Below, piece after piece: positions 7,278 through 16,985 of a stretch of DNA of 64,000 nucleotides (position 1 is the stretch's first letter; every line of letters begins with the position of its first letter). The translations under genes and the position numbers were made by a program. This DNA is from Fretibacter rubidus (lineage in GTDB: Bacteria > Pseudomonadota > Alphaproteobacteria > Caulobacterales > Maricaulaceae), in contig NZ_CP163423.1 in assembly GCF_041429785.1 (NCBI RefSeq), forward strand, positions 2,976,001-3,040,000, read 5' to 3'. Below the pieces are notes generated by a model. The model searched no databases, was not told the origin of the DNA, and saw only the letters and a list, made by a program, of their open reading frames with translations.

Positions 7278-7309
7278 ATCAGGTCAGGGTCGTTGTCTGG
7301 CCTGATTTT
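7278..7309 (+). terminator. Terminator of psp operon
   Basis: Stem ATCAGGTCA (7278-7286)/TGGCCTGAT (7298-7306) with one G-T pair and an 11-base loop, followed by TTT. It closes the operon 18 bases after the DUF2807 stop. Confidence 0.6.
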
Positions 7310-7382
7310 GGCGCGCGCAAGCGTGGTGTTCAATCGGTGGGCTTCTCTCTCGCCTGATTGTCTTTACGCCTGCGCGCGCACA

Positions 7383-9149
7383 TTAAGGTGATAAATCGCG
7401 CGAAAACAAGCCTGTCTCTATCGCTGAAGGCTCACCGCAGAGCTCACTGACAATCGCTTCGCCGAGGAGTGGCGCAAAAACAAAACCACGAGAGCCCAGC
7501 CCCGTGAGGGCTGTGATACCCGTTTCGCCGTGTAGGATGATAGGCCAGGTTTGCGGACTATTGACCCGCACACTGACACGTGATGGACGGGGGCTTTGCA
7601 CCAGCTTTTGCCCCGTAATATTTTCATAGCTCATTATATTTTTTTTATCATCCGCCGACCGAGGAGCATAGACGCTGTCGCCGTCAAGACGGTCATGGGT
7701 TGCCCCCAGTAGCGTTGCCCCGTCATGACCAATCCCGTATCCGCCGTAAGTGATAGCCTCGTCGACATCGCCCCCGTCAACCCATGTTAGTTGCCCCCGA
7801 CTAAAGCGCAGTCCAACATCATCAAACATGGCCATATCGCGAACCCCAGCCCCGATAGCGAAAATAACGTGACGACCCGTGGCTATCACTGCCCCCCCGT
7901 CATCAAGCACCGACCAGACATCACCCTGTTTTTTTATCTTGGCGACACTCGCCGTGACACGCTTTGCGCCCAGTAGAAACGCCTCGCAAACAAGGCTTGG
8001 ATCAATAATCATCGCCTTAGGGAAATACAGCGCAGGCGTTTTCTCTTTTAGGCCGTGAGATTGCACCCACGTCATATGATGATCAGGCAAAGGCGATTGA
8101 AGGGCTAAATCTTCAAAGCGCGCGCGTTCATCCGCTGATTTTGGAATGTGATAAACCCCACGTGACAAGACACCATCCGTCACCTCATAGGCCTGCATGG
8201 CATAGAGGTAGCTTGATAGGAAAAAACGGCTATCTGCACGGTCTTGGCGGTCAAGACGCGGTTTGACAATGGCGGCAGGATTACCGCTGGCGGCTGTATC
8301 GTCACCCGCGTCAATTACCAATGGTACAATGCCGCGCAGTAAAAAGCTCCGCGCCAGTGACGCCCCAGCAATACCCGCACCAATAATGATGGGCGTGTCA
8401 ATCTGTGGTGCGGGGACAGGCACTTTATCCATCACGGCTTCTATCCTGTGGCGTTTACGGCCAAAGCCGTCGACTTTACGCACGTTAAAGCCAGCCGCGC
8501 TCAAGCCTTGGCGCACCGCCCCGGCGGCGGTGAATGTCCCGACCCTCGCCCCGTCCGCTGATAAGGAGCCTATACGGGCCAGAATATCGTCTGACCACAT
8601 ATCGGGATTTCGGGCTGGGCTGAACCCGTCCAGATACCATGCATCAGCCTGCATATTGACGCTATCCAACGCTGCGCTGACGTCATCATGAATAAGCGTC
8701 AACGTGACATCGCCAAAATGTAGACGGTGAATACCTTTCACACGGTCGGGCCACGCGGCGATCAATTGCGTGGATAAGTCTTTTAATTCAGGCCAATGTG
8801 ACAGCGCGCGCGTCAACTGTGATTTCGACAGCGGGTATTTCTCTATAGAGACAAAATGCAGCTGTTTGGTTTGACGCGGACCCTGTGTCCATAATTGCCA
8901 CGTCGCTAGAAAATTAAGCCCCGTCCCAAAACCCAACTCACAAATCGTGAAGCAGTTTTTGGGGGTCTCCCAACGCTGCGGCAGGCCACACGCCGACAAG
9001 TAAACTGCCCGCGTCTCGTCAAGGCCGCCGTCAACGCTGAAATAAATATCACCAAAACCGTCAGAGGCCGGCACACCCGTACGGGACCAATCCAAATCAG
9101 GCGCAAGGCAGAGCGTCAACGGTTCATTTTTGGGCGCTTTGGACGTCAT
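7383..9149 (-). CDS. mnmC: Bifunctional tRNA mnm5U methyltransferase/oxidoreductase MnmC
   Basis: Enzyme for the last two steps of mnm5s2U34 formation on tRNA: the C-terminal FAD domain removes the carboxymethyl group, and the N-terminal domain methylates with SAM. The N-terminal domain (about 1-240) has the SAM-binding CELGFGTGLNFLA and the AWYLDGFSPARNPDMW motif. The C-terminal domain begins with the Rossmann sequence IIIGAGIAGASLA near 255 and ends with TGLGSRGFVFAPLLGE. The fused 588-residue form is shorter than the E. coli enzyme (about 670) but both domains look complete. No neighbour is functionally linked. The ATG at 9149 has no strong ribosome site. Confidence 0.93.
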   Translation of the reverse strand: MTSKAPKNEPLTLCLAPDLDWSRTGVPASDGFGDIYFSVDGGLDETRAVYLSACGLPQRWETPKNCFTICELGFGTGLNFLATWQLWTQGPRQTKQLHFVSIEKYPLSKSQLTRALSHWPELKDLSTQLIAAWPDRVKGIHRLHFGDVTLTLIHDDVSAALDSVNMQADAWYLDGFSPARNPDMWSDDILARIGSLSADGARVGTFTAAGAVRQGLSAAGFNVRKVDGFGRKRHRIEAVMDKVPVPAPQIDTPIIIGAGIAGASLARSFLLRGIVPLVIDAGDDTAASGNPAAIVKPRLDRQDRADSRFFLSSYLYAMQAYEVTDGVLSRGVYHIPKSADERARFEDLALQSPLPDHHMTWVQSHGLKEKTPALYFPKAMIIDPSLVCEAFLLGAKRVTASVAKIKKQGDVWSVLDDGGAVIATGRHVIFAIGAGVRDMAMFDDVGLRFSRGQLTWVDGGDVDEAITYGGYGIGHDGATLLGATHDRLDGDSVYAPRSADDKKNIMSYENITGQKLVQSPRPSRVSVRVNSPQTWPIILHGETGITALTGLGSRGFVFAPLLGEAIVSELCGEPSAIETGLFSRDLSP

Positions 9150-9279
9150 GGCGCAGCTTTAGAGCCTTGTAGCAGAGCTGCAAAGCGCTATTTCAACCCC
9201 TATGGGCGCCAAAACTGATTAACATGTCGCAGTTTAGGGCGCATTTGGGCGGTGCTGCACAAAACTTGGCCTTTGTTAC

Positions 9280-9295
9280 ATATCAAAGCTGATAT
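9280..9295. promoter_or_regulatory. Palindrome ATATCA-AAGC-TGATAT upstream of porin
   Basis: Perfect 6-4-6 inverted repeat about 110 bases upstream of the TorF-type porin start, in the 255-base mnmC/porin gap. Possible operator; the binding protein is unknown. It is not an FNR box, whose half-sites face the other way. Confidence 0.25.
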
Positions 9296-9404
9296 CTAAC
9301 TTTCTATTGGCAATCACGGCTTCTGCCCGTCACAAAACTTTTACGAATAATGATGCCTTTACACATCGGGACCGATGGGGCTGTGTTACAGACGGAGAAT
9401 GACC

Positions 9405-10148
9405 ATGACACATAAAACCAAACTTTCAGCTATCAGCGCGGTGGCTATCCTCACGGCCTTAAGTGCCCCTATGACCGCCAGCGCCCAAGACGCTGAATTT
9501 TCAGCCGGCATTGATTATGTCACTGAATATGTGTTTCGCGGTGTCAGCCTAGCCGACCAAGCGTTTCAGCCCTACGGCGAAGTGTCAGTTGGTAATTTCA
9601 CAGCAGGTGTTTGGGCGTCTTTATCCGAAGGTGACGGCACAGACATCGCCGGGGACGAAGTTGACCTTTATGCGAGCTATAGCTTTGCGCTCTCTGATAC
9701 TGTGTCACTAGATGCGGGTATTACCTATTACCACTACCCACAAGGCGGCGGATTGTTTGAAACAGACGGAGGCGGCGCAGGCACATATGAAGTCTCACTT
9801 GCAGCTGGTTTTGACGCGCCGTTCTCCCCATCGCTAGCAGCTTATTATGATTTAACAATTGAAGCCTTTACCGTTGAAGGCGGTATTTCGCATAGCGTGC
9901 CGATGACAGATATGTTCAGCCTTGATCTAGGCGCGAACGCAGGTCTCGTGGACGGTGACGGCTTTAGCTACGAATATGCCAGCGCATCTGCGAGCCTCTC
10001 TTATGCGCTTAGCGAGTCAACCTCAGCCTATGTCGGCGGCAACTTTGTCTTAAGCTCAGAAGATTCGCTTAATTTTGACAAGCTACTCGCTGGTGGTGGT
10101 AAAGGCGATATGGCTTGGTTTGGCGTCGGGCTATCCACTGGATTTTAA
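9405..10148 (+). CDS. TorF family outer-membrane putative porin
   Basis: Protein of 247 residues from the ATG at 9405, which lies 7 bases after GGAG; in-frame ATGs at 9375 and 9399 are worse placed. Signal peptide MTHKTKLSAISAVAILTALSA..ASAQ, then the hallmark YVTEYVFRGVSLADQ of this family of predicted small beta-barrels. Alternating hydrophobic/polar strands rich in Tyr and Ser end in the aromatic C-terminal residue F, as for outer-membrane proteins. Transport substrate is unknown. A long hairpin ends the transcript. Confidence 0.8.
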   Translation: MTHKTKLSAISAVAILTALSAPMTASAQDAEFSAGIDYVTEYVFRGVSLADQAFQPYGEVSVGNFTAGVWASLSEGDGTDIAGDEVDLYASYSFALSDTVSLDAGITYYHYPQGGGLFETDGGGAGTYEVSLAAGFDAPFSPSLAAYYDLTIEAFTVEGGISHSVPMTDMFSLDLGANAGLVDGDGFSYEYASASASLSYALSESTSAYVGGNFVLSSEDSLNFDKLLAGGGKGDMAWFGVGLSTGF

Positions 10149-10176
10149 AACACGTTAAAACACAGTACGGGGCGAT

Positions 10177-10210
10177 AAGAACGCGGCTTGTTTTTACAAG
10201 TCGCGTTCTT
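10177..10210. terminator. Bidirectional terminator, porin/accA
   Basis: A 15-base stem with one G-T pair, AAGAACGCGGCTTGT (10177-10191)/ACAAGTCGCGTTCTT (10196-10210), with loop TTTT. It lies between the convergent porin and accA stops. There is no long T tail, but stem length makes termination in both directions likely. Confidence 0.7.
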
Positions 10211-10224
10211 AATGGGCTGAATTG

Positions 10225-11181
10225 TTACGATAGTAAGCTGCGGCCAATATTGAGAAACTTATCCCGGCGCCGTTTAATCAACGCGTCACCATCAAGCGCA
10301 GAAAGTGATTCAATCTCTTTGACAATCGCGGCCCCCACGGTCTTGACCGTTTTTTGCGGATCACGATGCGCACCGCCCACGGGCTCTTTAATAATCTTAT
10401 CAATCACACCAAGACCTTTTAGGTCTTGGGCCGTGATTTTCATAGCTTTTGCCGCATCTTGTGCGCGCGCGCCGTCCCGCCACAAAATAGACGCGCAGCC
10501 TTCGGGTGAAATGACCGAGTAAATCGAATGTTCTAGCATCATCACGCTGTCCGCTGTCGCAATAGCAACCGCGCCGCCAGAGCCGCCTTCGCCTGTGATG
10601 ACGGATATAAACGGTACACGCAGCGCTAGCCCTGCATCAATCGCGCGCGCAATGGCTTCGGCTTGGCCGCGTTCTTCAGCCCCGCGTCCCGGAAAAGCCC
10701 CAGCCGTATCAACAAATGACACGACAGGAATTTGAAAACGTTCCGCCATTTGCATCAGGCGCACCGCTTTGCGGTAACCTTCGGGATTGGCCATGCCGAA
10801 ATTATGATGCAAGCGCGATTGCGTATCTGTGCCTTTTTCATGCCCCATGACAACAACGCTTTGTCCGCGAATTTTGCCAAGCCCGCCAAGAAGCGCGTCA
10901 TCATCCCCAAATTTACGGTCACCCGCCAGCGGTGTGTAATGCGAGACAAGGCTTTTGCAATATTCACTAAAATGCGGCCGCGCGGGATGACGGGCCACTT
11001 GTGTTTTTTCCCATGGCCCAATTTTTTTATAAATCGCGGTTAGCTCCGCATCAGATTTTTCGCGCAAGGCTGCAATTTCAGCCTCTGACGCGCCGCTCGG
11101 CGAGGCGAGGAGGTCTTCAAGCTGATTATCTAGCGCGGCCACAGGGCGTTCAAAATCGAGATAGGTACGGGCTGTGCTCAT
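10225..11181 (-). CDS. accA: Acetyl-CoA carboxylase carboxyltransferase subunit alpha
   Basis: Subunit of the carboxyltransferase that makes malonyl-CoA for fatty acid synthesis; it works with AccD, which is not in this window. 318 residues, normal length. Visible motifs: FSEYCKSLVSHYTPLAGDRKFGDD, the crotonase-like core FVDTAGAFPGRGAEERGQ and ITGEGGSGGAVAI, and SVISPEGCASILWRD. The ATG at 11181 follows AAGGACCGCTTTC on the minus strand. It is transcribed alone, between two plus-strand genes. Confidence 0.95.
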   Translation of the reverse strand: MSTARTYLDFERPVAALDNQLEDLLASPSGASEAEIAALREKSDAELTAIYKKIGPWEKTQVARHPARPHFSEYCKSLVSHYTPLAGDRKFGDDDALLGGLGKIRGQSVVVMGHEKGTDTQSRLHHNFGMANPEGYRKAVRLMQMAERFQIPVVSFVDTAGAFPGRGAEERGQAEAIARAIDAGLALRVPFISVITGEGGSGGAVAIATADSVMMLEHSIYSVISPEGCASILWRDGARAQDAAKAMKITAQDLKGLGVIDKIIKEPVGGAHRDPQKTVKTVGAAIVKEIESLSALDGDALIKRRRDKFLNIGRSLLS

Positions 11182-11327
11182 GAAAGCGGTCCTTAAAATC
11201 AGCTGTGTATTACCGGGTCGTAAGGGCGATACAATAACGAAGTGACCGCGCGGGGCAAGCGGCAGTTTAACACCTTTTCTATTGTTAATATCACCGCTAA
11301 GAGTGTTTGACTTTGATAGGGTGTATT

Positions 11328-14171
11328 ATGAAAAATTATCTTTGGGTTGTCATCATTACGGCTTTGCTTTGGGTCGCGGGGTGTTCCCAAGGCCCAAACT
11401 CTGATGTCCTTGGGACGCCCTTTGATCCCGCTGTCAGTGTCTGGCCCCATGATGATAGCGACGTGCCCCAAGACCCTGATGTCACCTACGGCGTGTTACC
11501 CAATGGTATGCGTTACGCGCTGCAAGCGAACGGGCGACCCGAGAATGAAGCGTCTTTGCGTATGATTATTCGTGCAGGCGCAAAACACGAAACGGATACC
11601 ACATTAGGTGCAGCGCATTACCTGGAACATATGGCCTTTAACGGGACAGAAAATGTGCCCGAAGGTGAAATGATAAAATCGCTAGAACGTATGGGTCTGG
11701 CCTTTGGCGCTGATACCAATGCCAGTACATCGCATAACCGCACTGATTACCGTCTAAGCCTGCCCGAAGTTGACGACGAAACCGTCGATTACGCCCTGTT
11801 TTTAATGCGTGAAGTCGCCGATAAAATGCTGATAGAGCCAGACGCGGTGGAGCGCGAACGCGGTATTATCAAAGCTGAACGCGCCACACGCCAAAGCCCG
11901 GCAAGTGACGCGGCGGAAGCTTATCAAAAATTCACCCAGCCTGATGCGCTTTATAATGCCCGTCCTGTCGCTGGCACAATTGAGACATTAGACGCCATAA
12001 CGGCGGATGATTTACGCGCCTTTTATGAAGCCTATTACCGTCCAGAGCGCACATTTTTGGTCATGGTCGGAGATTTTGATGTGGCTGCGATGGAGGCCAA
12101 GATTAAGGCCCAGTTTGAGGATTGGGATAACACCTCGCCCAATCCAGCCGAGCCAGAACCGGGGCTATCTCAAACAGACGGCCGAGCGGCAGCAGTCTAT
12201 ATCAACCCTGAAATAACCGCCAATATTAGGCTTTATGCTGCAACTGCCCCCATGCCAAGCGGGGATAATTCCGCCTCACGCCGCGCGGCGACTGTGCGGT
12301 CTATGGCCAATAACATTGTGCGTTTGCGGTTTAATAAAAAACTGCAAGAGGCAGGCCGCCCCGTGCTGAGCGCGGGCTTATCCGCCGGACCTGGCAAAGA
12401 CATTAGCAGCGCCTTTGCCTCGGCCACAATTAAAGACGGTGACTGGCAAACCGCAATTGCCGTGCTGGATAGTGAAATCCGTACCGCCCTTAAATACGGT
12501 TTTCAGCAAGAAGAACTAGACGAACTTATCGCCAATTCAGAGCGAGGCTTAACGGATTCTGTCAATTATGCCGCCAAACGCCGCTCGGCGAGTTTACTGT
12601 CGGGTATTGCAGGCGCCTTTAGTGGTGGTAACGTGCGCACCACCCCCGCCTATCAAAAAGAGTTTTTTGACGCAATTGTCCCGACCATCACCTTGGATGA
12701 AGTTCACGGCGCCTTTAAGCAAATGTGGTCTGATTTCCCGCACCGCATTTGGTTGCAAGGCCCAGAGTTTGAAGACGTATCTGAAACCGATATATTAGCG
12801 GCCTTTGAGACCGCGCGTAACACGGAAATAGAGCCGCCCGCACAACGTCAAAAGCTTGATTTCGCCTATCAGGATTTTGGCGCAGCTGGGACAATCACCG
12901 CCCGCGACAGGGTTGAAGATTTAGACATTGAGCGCATTGTTTTCGATAATAATGTGCGTTTGAATTTGAAAAAGACTGACTTTGAAGATGGCTGGATACG
13001 CATGCAGGTCACGGTCGGCGAAGGTTGGAATGCCTTTCCTGCTGATAAACCTGCCCTGACCTCGCTGGCGGGCTCTATCGCGTCAGGGGGTTACGAAGCC
13101 CATGCGGTCAGCGAATTATCAGAGATTTTTGCCGGTAAAAATATTGGACTAAACTTGTCAATTGGCTCTGAACGGCTGTCAATGAGCGGCTCGACCAATG
13201 CGGATGATGTACTATATCAACTCCGTGCGTGGACGGCGCTTTTGACCAACCCCGGCTACCGCCCCGAATGGCGCGAAAAGTTTATAGAGAGTATTAACGC
13301 CAGTTTCCATACCATTGATAGCACCCCATCAGGTGTCGCTAGCCGCGATTTGTCGCGCATTTGGAATGACGGCAATATCCGCTATGGCCTGAGACCCAAA
13401 GATGAATATATGGCGCTGAGTTTGGATGATGTCCGCGAGGTGATGGAGCCGTTGATGACACGCGGCGCAATAGAGATTGGTATTGTCGGCGATTTTGAAA
13501 CAGACGCCATGATTGATTTTGTTGCGCAGACTTTTGGCGCGCTGCCTGAGCGTAATGATCGGTTTGACCCGCTGTCTGATGCGTTCAAAACGCGCTTCCC
13601 TGATCCTGCACGGGTGCGATTGACCCATACGGGCAAGATTGACCAAGGTGCAATTTATATGGGTTGGCCCATGGTTGAGGACTGGTCACTAAAACGCTCT
13701 CGCGAATATGCGGTGTTATCGACCATTCTTACGAACCGTATGACAGACGTAGTCCGTGAAGAATTGGGGCTGGCTTATTCCCCTGGCGGAGGAGTTAGCT
13801 TTTCGCAATTATCCCCTGGCTACGGCTATGCGTCAGCCACAATAACCGCAGACCCGCAATATTTCGAGGCGTTCGAAGCGGCGGTGAAAACTATCGCAGC
13901 AGAGCTTCGTAGCGGAGACATAACGCAGGACGAACTTAACCGTGCGGTAAAACCGATATTAGAAAGCATCCAAGGTGCAGAGCGTGAAAACGGCGCGTGG
14001 CTGGGCATTGTCACGCGCGCACAAACCGAGGAGCATAAATTGGATTGGCGGCGCGGGCGCGAGGCGGCCTTTAAAGCCATGACCGTGGACGACTTAAACG
14101 CAGCTGCCAAAACCCTGTTTGATCCTAGCGGATTACATGTCATAGAAATTCGCTCTGACAAAGAGGGTTAA
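11328..14171 (+). CDS. M16 family zinc metallopeptidase, lipoprotein
   Basis: Insulinase-like protease of 947 residues. A lipoprotein signal (MKNYLWVVIITALLWVAGC, lipobox VAGC with C19) places it in the envelope. The inverted zinc motif is HYLEH (H97, E100, H101), with the third ligand at E177 in ERERGIIKAE. A second, inactive M16 half follows, and GLAYSPGGGVSFS near the end matches the family's R/Y substrate region. Length matches two-domain, PqqL-like M16B proteins. I preferred ATG 11328 over 11307 because it begins the signal peptide directly. Its stop overlaps the xerD stop by 3 bases, convergent. Confidence 0.88.
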   Translation: MKNYLWVVIITALLWVAGCSQGPNSDVLGTPFDPAVSVWPHDDSDVPQDPDVTYGVLPNGMRYALQANGRPENEASLRMIIRAGAKHETDTTLGAAHYLEHMAFNGTENVPEGEMIKSLERMGLAFGADTNASTSHNRTDYRLSLPEVDDETVDYALFLMREVADKMLIEPDAVERERGIIKAERATRQSPASDAAEAYQKFTQPDALYNARPVAGTIETLDAITADDLRAFYEAYYRPERTFLVMVGDFDVAAMEAKIKAQFEDWDNTSPNPAEPEPGLSQTDGRAAAVYINPEITANIRLYAATAPMPSGDNSASRRAATVRSMANNIVRLRFNKKLQEAGRPVLSAGLSAGPGKDISSAFASATIKDGDWQTAIAVLDSEIRTALKYGFQQEELDELIANSERGLTDSVNYAAKRRSASLLSGIAGAFSGGNVRTTPAYQKEFFDAIVPTITLDEVHGAFKQMWSDFPHRIWLQGPEFEDVSETDILAAFETARNTEIEPPAQRQKLDFAYQDFGAAGTITARDRVEDLDIERIVFDNNVRLNLKKTDFEDGWIRMQVTVGEGWNAFPADKPALTSLAGSIASGGYEAHAVSELSEIFAGKNIGLNLSIGSERLSMSGSTNADDVLYQLRAWTALLTNPGYRPEWREKFIESINASFHTIDSTPSGVASRDLSRIWNDGNIRYGLRPKDEYMALSLDDVREVMEPLMTRGAIEIGIVGDFETDAMIDFVAQTFGALPERNDRFDPLSDAFKTRFPDPARVRLTHTGKIDQGAIYMGWPMVEDWSLKRSREYAVLSTILTNRMTDVVREELGLAYSPGGGVSFSQLSPGYGYASATITADPQYFEAFEAAVKTIAAELRSGDITQDELNRAVKPILESIQGAERENGAWLGIVTRAQTEEHKLDWRRGREAAFKAMTVDDLNAAAKTLFDPSGLHVIEIRSDKEG

Positions 14172-15112
14172 GACTTATTTTTATCTTTCTGTGCCAGCGG
14201 ATGATGGTCTTGCACAAGGGCGGTCAACCGCGCATCAAGAACATGGGTGTAAATCTGTGTTGTCGAAATATCGGCATGACCCAGCAACATTTGCACGCTG
14301 CGTAAATCCGCCCCATTGGCCAAAAGATGCGTGGCAAAGGCATGACGCAGCACATGAGGCGAGATTTTAGACGGCGGCAAACCTGCGGCAATCGCTAAGC
14401 CCTTTAATAGCTGCGCGAACCGTTCGCGACTAACATGACCCAATTTTCCGCGCGACGGGAATAACGCCGCCTTGGCGGCGGTCGATGGATTATCCGGCAA
14501 AGTTTGATCCCGCACATGCAGCCATGCATCAATGGCGTAACGCGCCGTTTCCGTCAGTGGAACGAGCCGTTCGCGCCCGCCTTTGCCTTTTATCATTAAA
14601 CAATCATCACGGCGCAGCACCGCCGCTTTTTTCAAAGACACTAATTCACTGACCCGCAAGCCGCCCGCATAGAGGATTTCCATCATCGCACGTAGGCGCA
14701 AGCCTTTCACAGTCTCATCACCTTTCATGGCATCAAATAATTTATCGACGTCCTCTTCTGATAAGACCTTTGGCAAGCTGCGCCCTTGGGAAGGGCCGCG
14801 CAACATATGGGCAGGATTATCATCCCGCAGACCATCAGTCTGCAGATAGAGATAAAATTGTTTGACCGCAGAGAGCTTTCGCGCCGCCGTGGACGCTGCC
14901 AATCCGTCCTGCGCCCAAGATGATAACACGCCTTCCAGATGACCTGTGCTAGCGGCGATAGCGTCCGTGCGCGATGATTTTAAGCGCGCCACAAGGTCAT
15001 CCAAATCGCGGCGGTAGGCGAGAAGCGTGTTGTCTGACGCGGCGCGTTCGGCGCTCATCATTTCCAAAAAGCCGTCAATCAAGACATTATGATCAAGCGC
15101 AGGGTGAGGCAC
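14168..15112 (-). CDS. xerD: Tyrosine recombinase XerD
   Basis: Site-specific recombinase that resolves chromosome dimers at dif together with XerC and FtsK. 314 residues with the SAM-like N-terminal domain (about 12-95) and all catalytic residues: R153 (GLRVSEL), K177 (GKGGRER), H253 and R256 (HVLRHAFATHLL), H279 (LLGHADISTTQ) and Y288 (IYTHV). It starts with GTG at 15112 directly after the TAA of the upstream gene, so translation is probably coupled. XerD rather than XerC is inferred from the QMLLGHADISTTQIYTHV form and from the aroK-aroB neighbourhood. Confidence 0.88.
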   Translation of the reverse strand: MPHPALDHNVLIDGFLEMMSAERAASDNTLLAYRRDLDDLVARLKSSRTDAIAASTGHLEGVLSSWAQDGLAASTAARKLSAVKQFYLYLQTDGLRDDNPAHMLRGPSQGRSLPKVLSEEDVDKLFDAMKGDETVKGLRLRAMMEILYAGGLRVSELVSLKKAAVLRRDDCLMIKGKGGRERLVPLTETARYAIDAWLHVRDQTLPDNPSTAAKAALFPSRGKLGHVSRERFAQLLKGLAIAAGLPPSKISPHVLRHAFATHLLANGADLRSVQMLLGHADISTTQIYTHVLDARLTALVQDHHPLAQKDKNKS

Positions 15113-16705
15113 TTATATCGCATCTAGGAAATCTTGCGCCGCCAACCGTCCTGCAAAATCATAAAGCTGTGCCGTCGACATAGCCTCAATAACGGCAGCA
15201 AAGGACGCAGCGTCAACTGTGGCCCCGTCCAGCAATATGGCTGCGCGTAATGTGGTTTCCGCGCGAGAGCTGCGCTTTGCCACACTGCGAAGCACTGCGA
15301 TATCCCCAGCCGGTAGCGTGCGTGTGCCGTCGACCCTTTTACCTGAGAGCGCTTTTGCGCCGGCGTCTGTCAAGGTTGAGCCAAGGGAGAGGGCAATCAA
15401 GGCATCGCGCACGGCACGGCGGCCCTCTTCGCCTTTGGCACTAAGGCGGCCTTCGATATCATCACCTAATGTGCCAAGGCGAAAGCCCTGCCCAATCGCG
15501 TCCGCCGCAAAGGCAATCCGCACTTTTTGTGGCCCGTCGGGAAGAGCCCCGAACAAGGCCTGCAGAGTTGCGATATCATCTTGGATAACGGCTATGCCCG
15601 CATATAAATCCAGATGTTCAATTTTTTCTGTCGCAGGTAAATTGACAAGCTCTTGTTTCAACACATCCGCAAAGCGCATCAGCGCGCCTGATTTTTGCGC
15701 CTGTTGTAACACAGCCGTCATGGCCAAGCCTGAGCCGCGTTTAGCCAGTTGATAATGTTGCGCAAAGCCAAGACCTGTATCGATGTCTGCCACGCTATCC
15801 ATGTCAAATGCGCCTGCGGTTTGTAAATTCTCCACCGTGACACCATCATAAATCAGGCCATTCATCACGCTATTGATCTCATCATTAGACAAGGCAGAGC
15901 CCGCCTTAAACACAGCCGCAAGACGCAAGTCTTTATCGGCTGTCGTATCCTTGGCAAATTGTGCCGCGCCTGTTGCGCTAAGCGAGACTACGGGCGCATC
16001 AGCACGAGCGCTCAAGACTGCATTGGCCATCGCGCTATAAAGTGGGTCTTTACCCAAATCATCAGGCAGCGACTTTTTCGACAGACCCGTTAGTCGGTTC
16101 ATTAACCCAAAAAACAACGCGTCCTCATAGCCCGATTTTTTAAGTAAATTGGCTGTCAATTCTGCCGCTGGGATTTCGTCGCGGGTGACATGACAAAAAG
16201 ACCGAAGCCGCGCCCACATTGGTGTGCCGCGGCCTTCCGATATGCTGTCGGCCATTGTGCAGGCCCCCGCAACATCGCCCATGGCCAGCGCCAAATCTGC
16301 ACGCACAGCCGGGTCAGATGTCAATTCAGGCAGACGTTGGGCCACGCCCTGCAAAGCGCCCGGGTCGCCCAGTGCCATAACCGCCGCAAGTCGCGTGCGA
16401 CCATAATCTGTGCTCGCACCTTCGGGCGGGACACCGGCCGATAATATGACCGTGCGCACCATGTCGCGAATGATGGGGTTCGTCGACTGAATGGGCGCGC
16501 GCGCAATCAGGTCTTTAGCGGTCGCAGCGCTTGTGCCTTGCCAAAGCGCGGGGTCAAGACCGCCAGAGGCGAAGGTCATTGTGCCCGCGTCAAAATCCTG
16601 CGCAGCGCCTAATGTGCCTTGCTCTATCGATTGGCTGTAAGCAGAGGGCGCTAGAACTGCGGCAAAGCTTGCCGTGAGTAAAAATGCGGTGAGCTTATTT
16701 TTCAT
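15113..16705 (-). CDS. Exported alpha-helical protein of unknown function
   Basis: Protein of 530 residues from ATG 16705, which follows GGAAG at a good distance; the longer ORF to 16789 overlaps the gene upstream and is rejected. It has a clear signal peptide (MKNKLTAFLLTASFAAVLAPSAYSQ). The rest is Ala/Leu-rich and looks like repeated helix pairs (solenoid), for example GRTRLAAVMALGDPGALQGVAQRL and VRADLALAMGDVAGAC. No catalytic motif is recognised. It overlaps the small membrane gene upstream by 11 bases and abuts xerD, so the three form one operon. Confidence 0.7.
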   Translation of the reverse strand: MKNKLTAFLLTASFAAVLAPSAYSQSIEQGTLGAAQDFDAGTMTFASGGLDPALWQGTSAATAKDLIARAPIQSTNPIIRDMVRTVILSAGVPPEGASTDYGRTRLAAVMALGDPGALQGVAQRLPELTSDPAVRADLALAMGDVAGACTMADSISEGRGTPMWARLRSFCHVTRDEIPAAELTANLLKKSGYEDALFFGLMNRLTGLSKKSLPDDLGKDPLYSAMANAVLSARADAPVVSLSATGAAQFAKDTTADKDLRLAAVFKAGSALSNDEINSVMNGLIYDGVTVENLQTAGAFDMDSVADIDTGLGFAQHYQLAKRGSGLAMTAVLQQAQKSGALMRFADVLKQELVNLPATEKIEHLDLYAGIAVIQDDIATLQALFGALPDGPQKVRIAFAADAIGQGFRLGTLGDDIEGRLSAKGEEGRRAVRDALIALSLGSTLTDAGAKALSGKRVDGTRTLPAGDIAVLRSVAKRSSRAETTLRAAILLDGATVDAASFAAVIEAMSTAQLYDFAGRLAAQDFLDAI

Positions 16706-16835
16706 AAGTATCTTCCAAATCAATGGTTTTGATGTCTTGGGGGGCATTATCCGGCCCGCTTTGGGCCAAAGCCCAGACAAAGACACCAATTATCAAGAGT
16801 AAAACGACCCCGGCTGCTGTGACTGCGCGTTTCAT
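16695..16835 (-). CDS. Small single-pass membrane protein
   Basis: Short gene of 46 residues. MKRAVTAAGVVLLLIIGVFVWALAQ forms one membrane segment or an uncleaved signal, followed by a short acidic tail ending DLEDTYEK. The ATG at 16835 is preceded by AGAGG. Its stop lies 11 bases inside the exported 530-residue gene, implying coupling. Function unknown; a small partner of its downstream neighbour is plausible. Confidence 0.6.
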   Translation of the reverse strand: MKRAVTAAGVVLLLIIGVFVWALAQSGPDNAPQDIKTIDLEDTYEK

Positions 16836-16985
16836 AATGACCTCTTTATTGATTTATTGCGGCAAAATTACTTTTGCGGTTGAGCATAGGCTGATTTGTG
16901 GACATATTAAGCAAAATTTTCAATCGTCTGGCGAGCTCTTTATACAGAGTGATGACAGCCCGTAAAACTGATTAAAGGCAAAATT

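Noticed and set aside
11199-11471. 90-residue minus-strand ORF at the start of the M16 gene
   Set aside because: Antisense shadow over the M16 promoter and signal peptide; no ribosome site or recognisable sequence.
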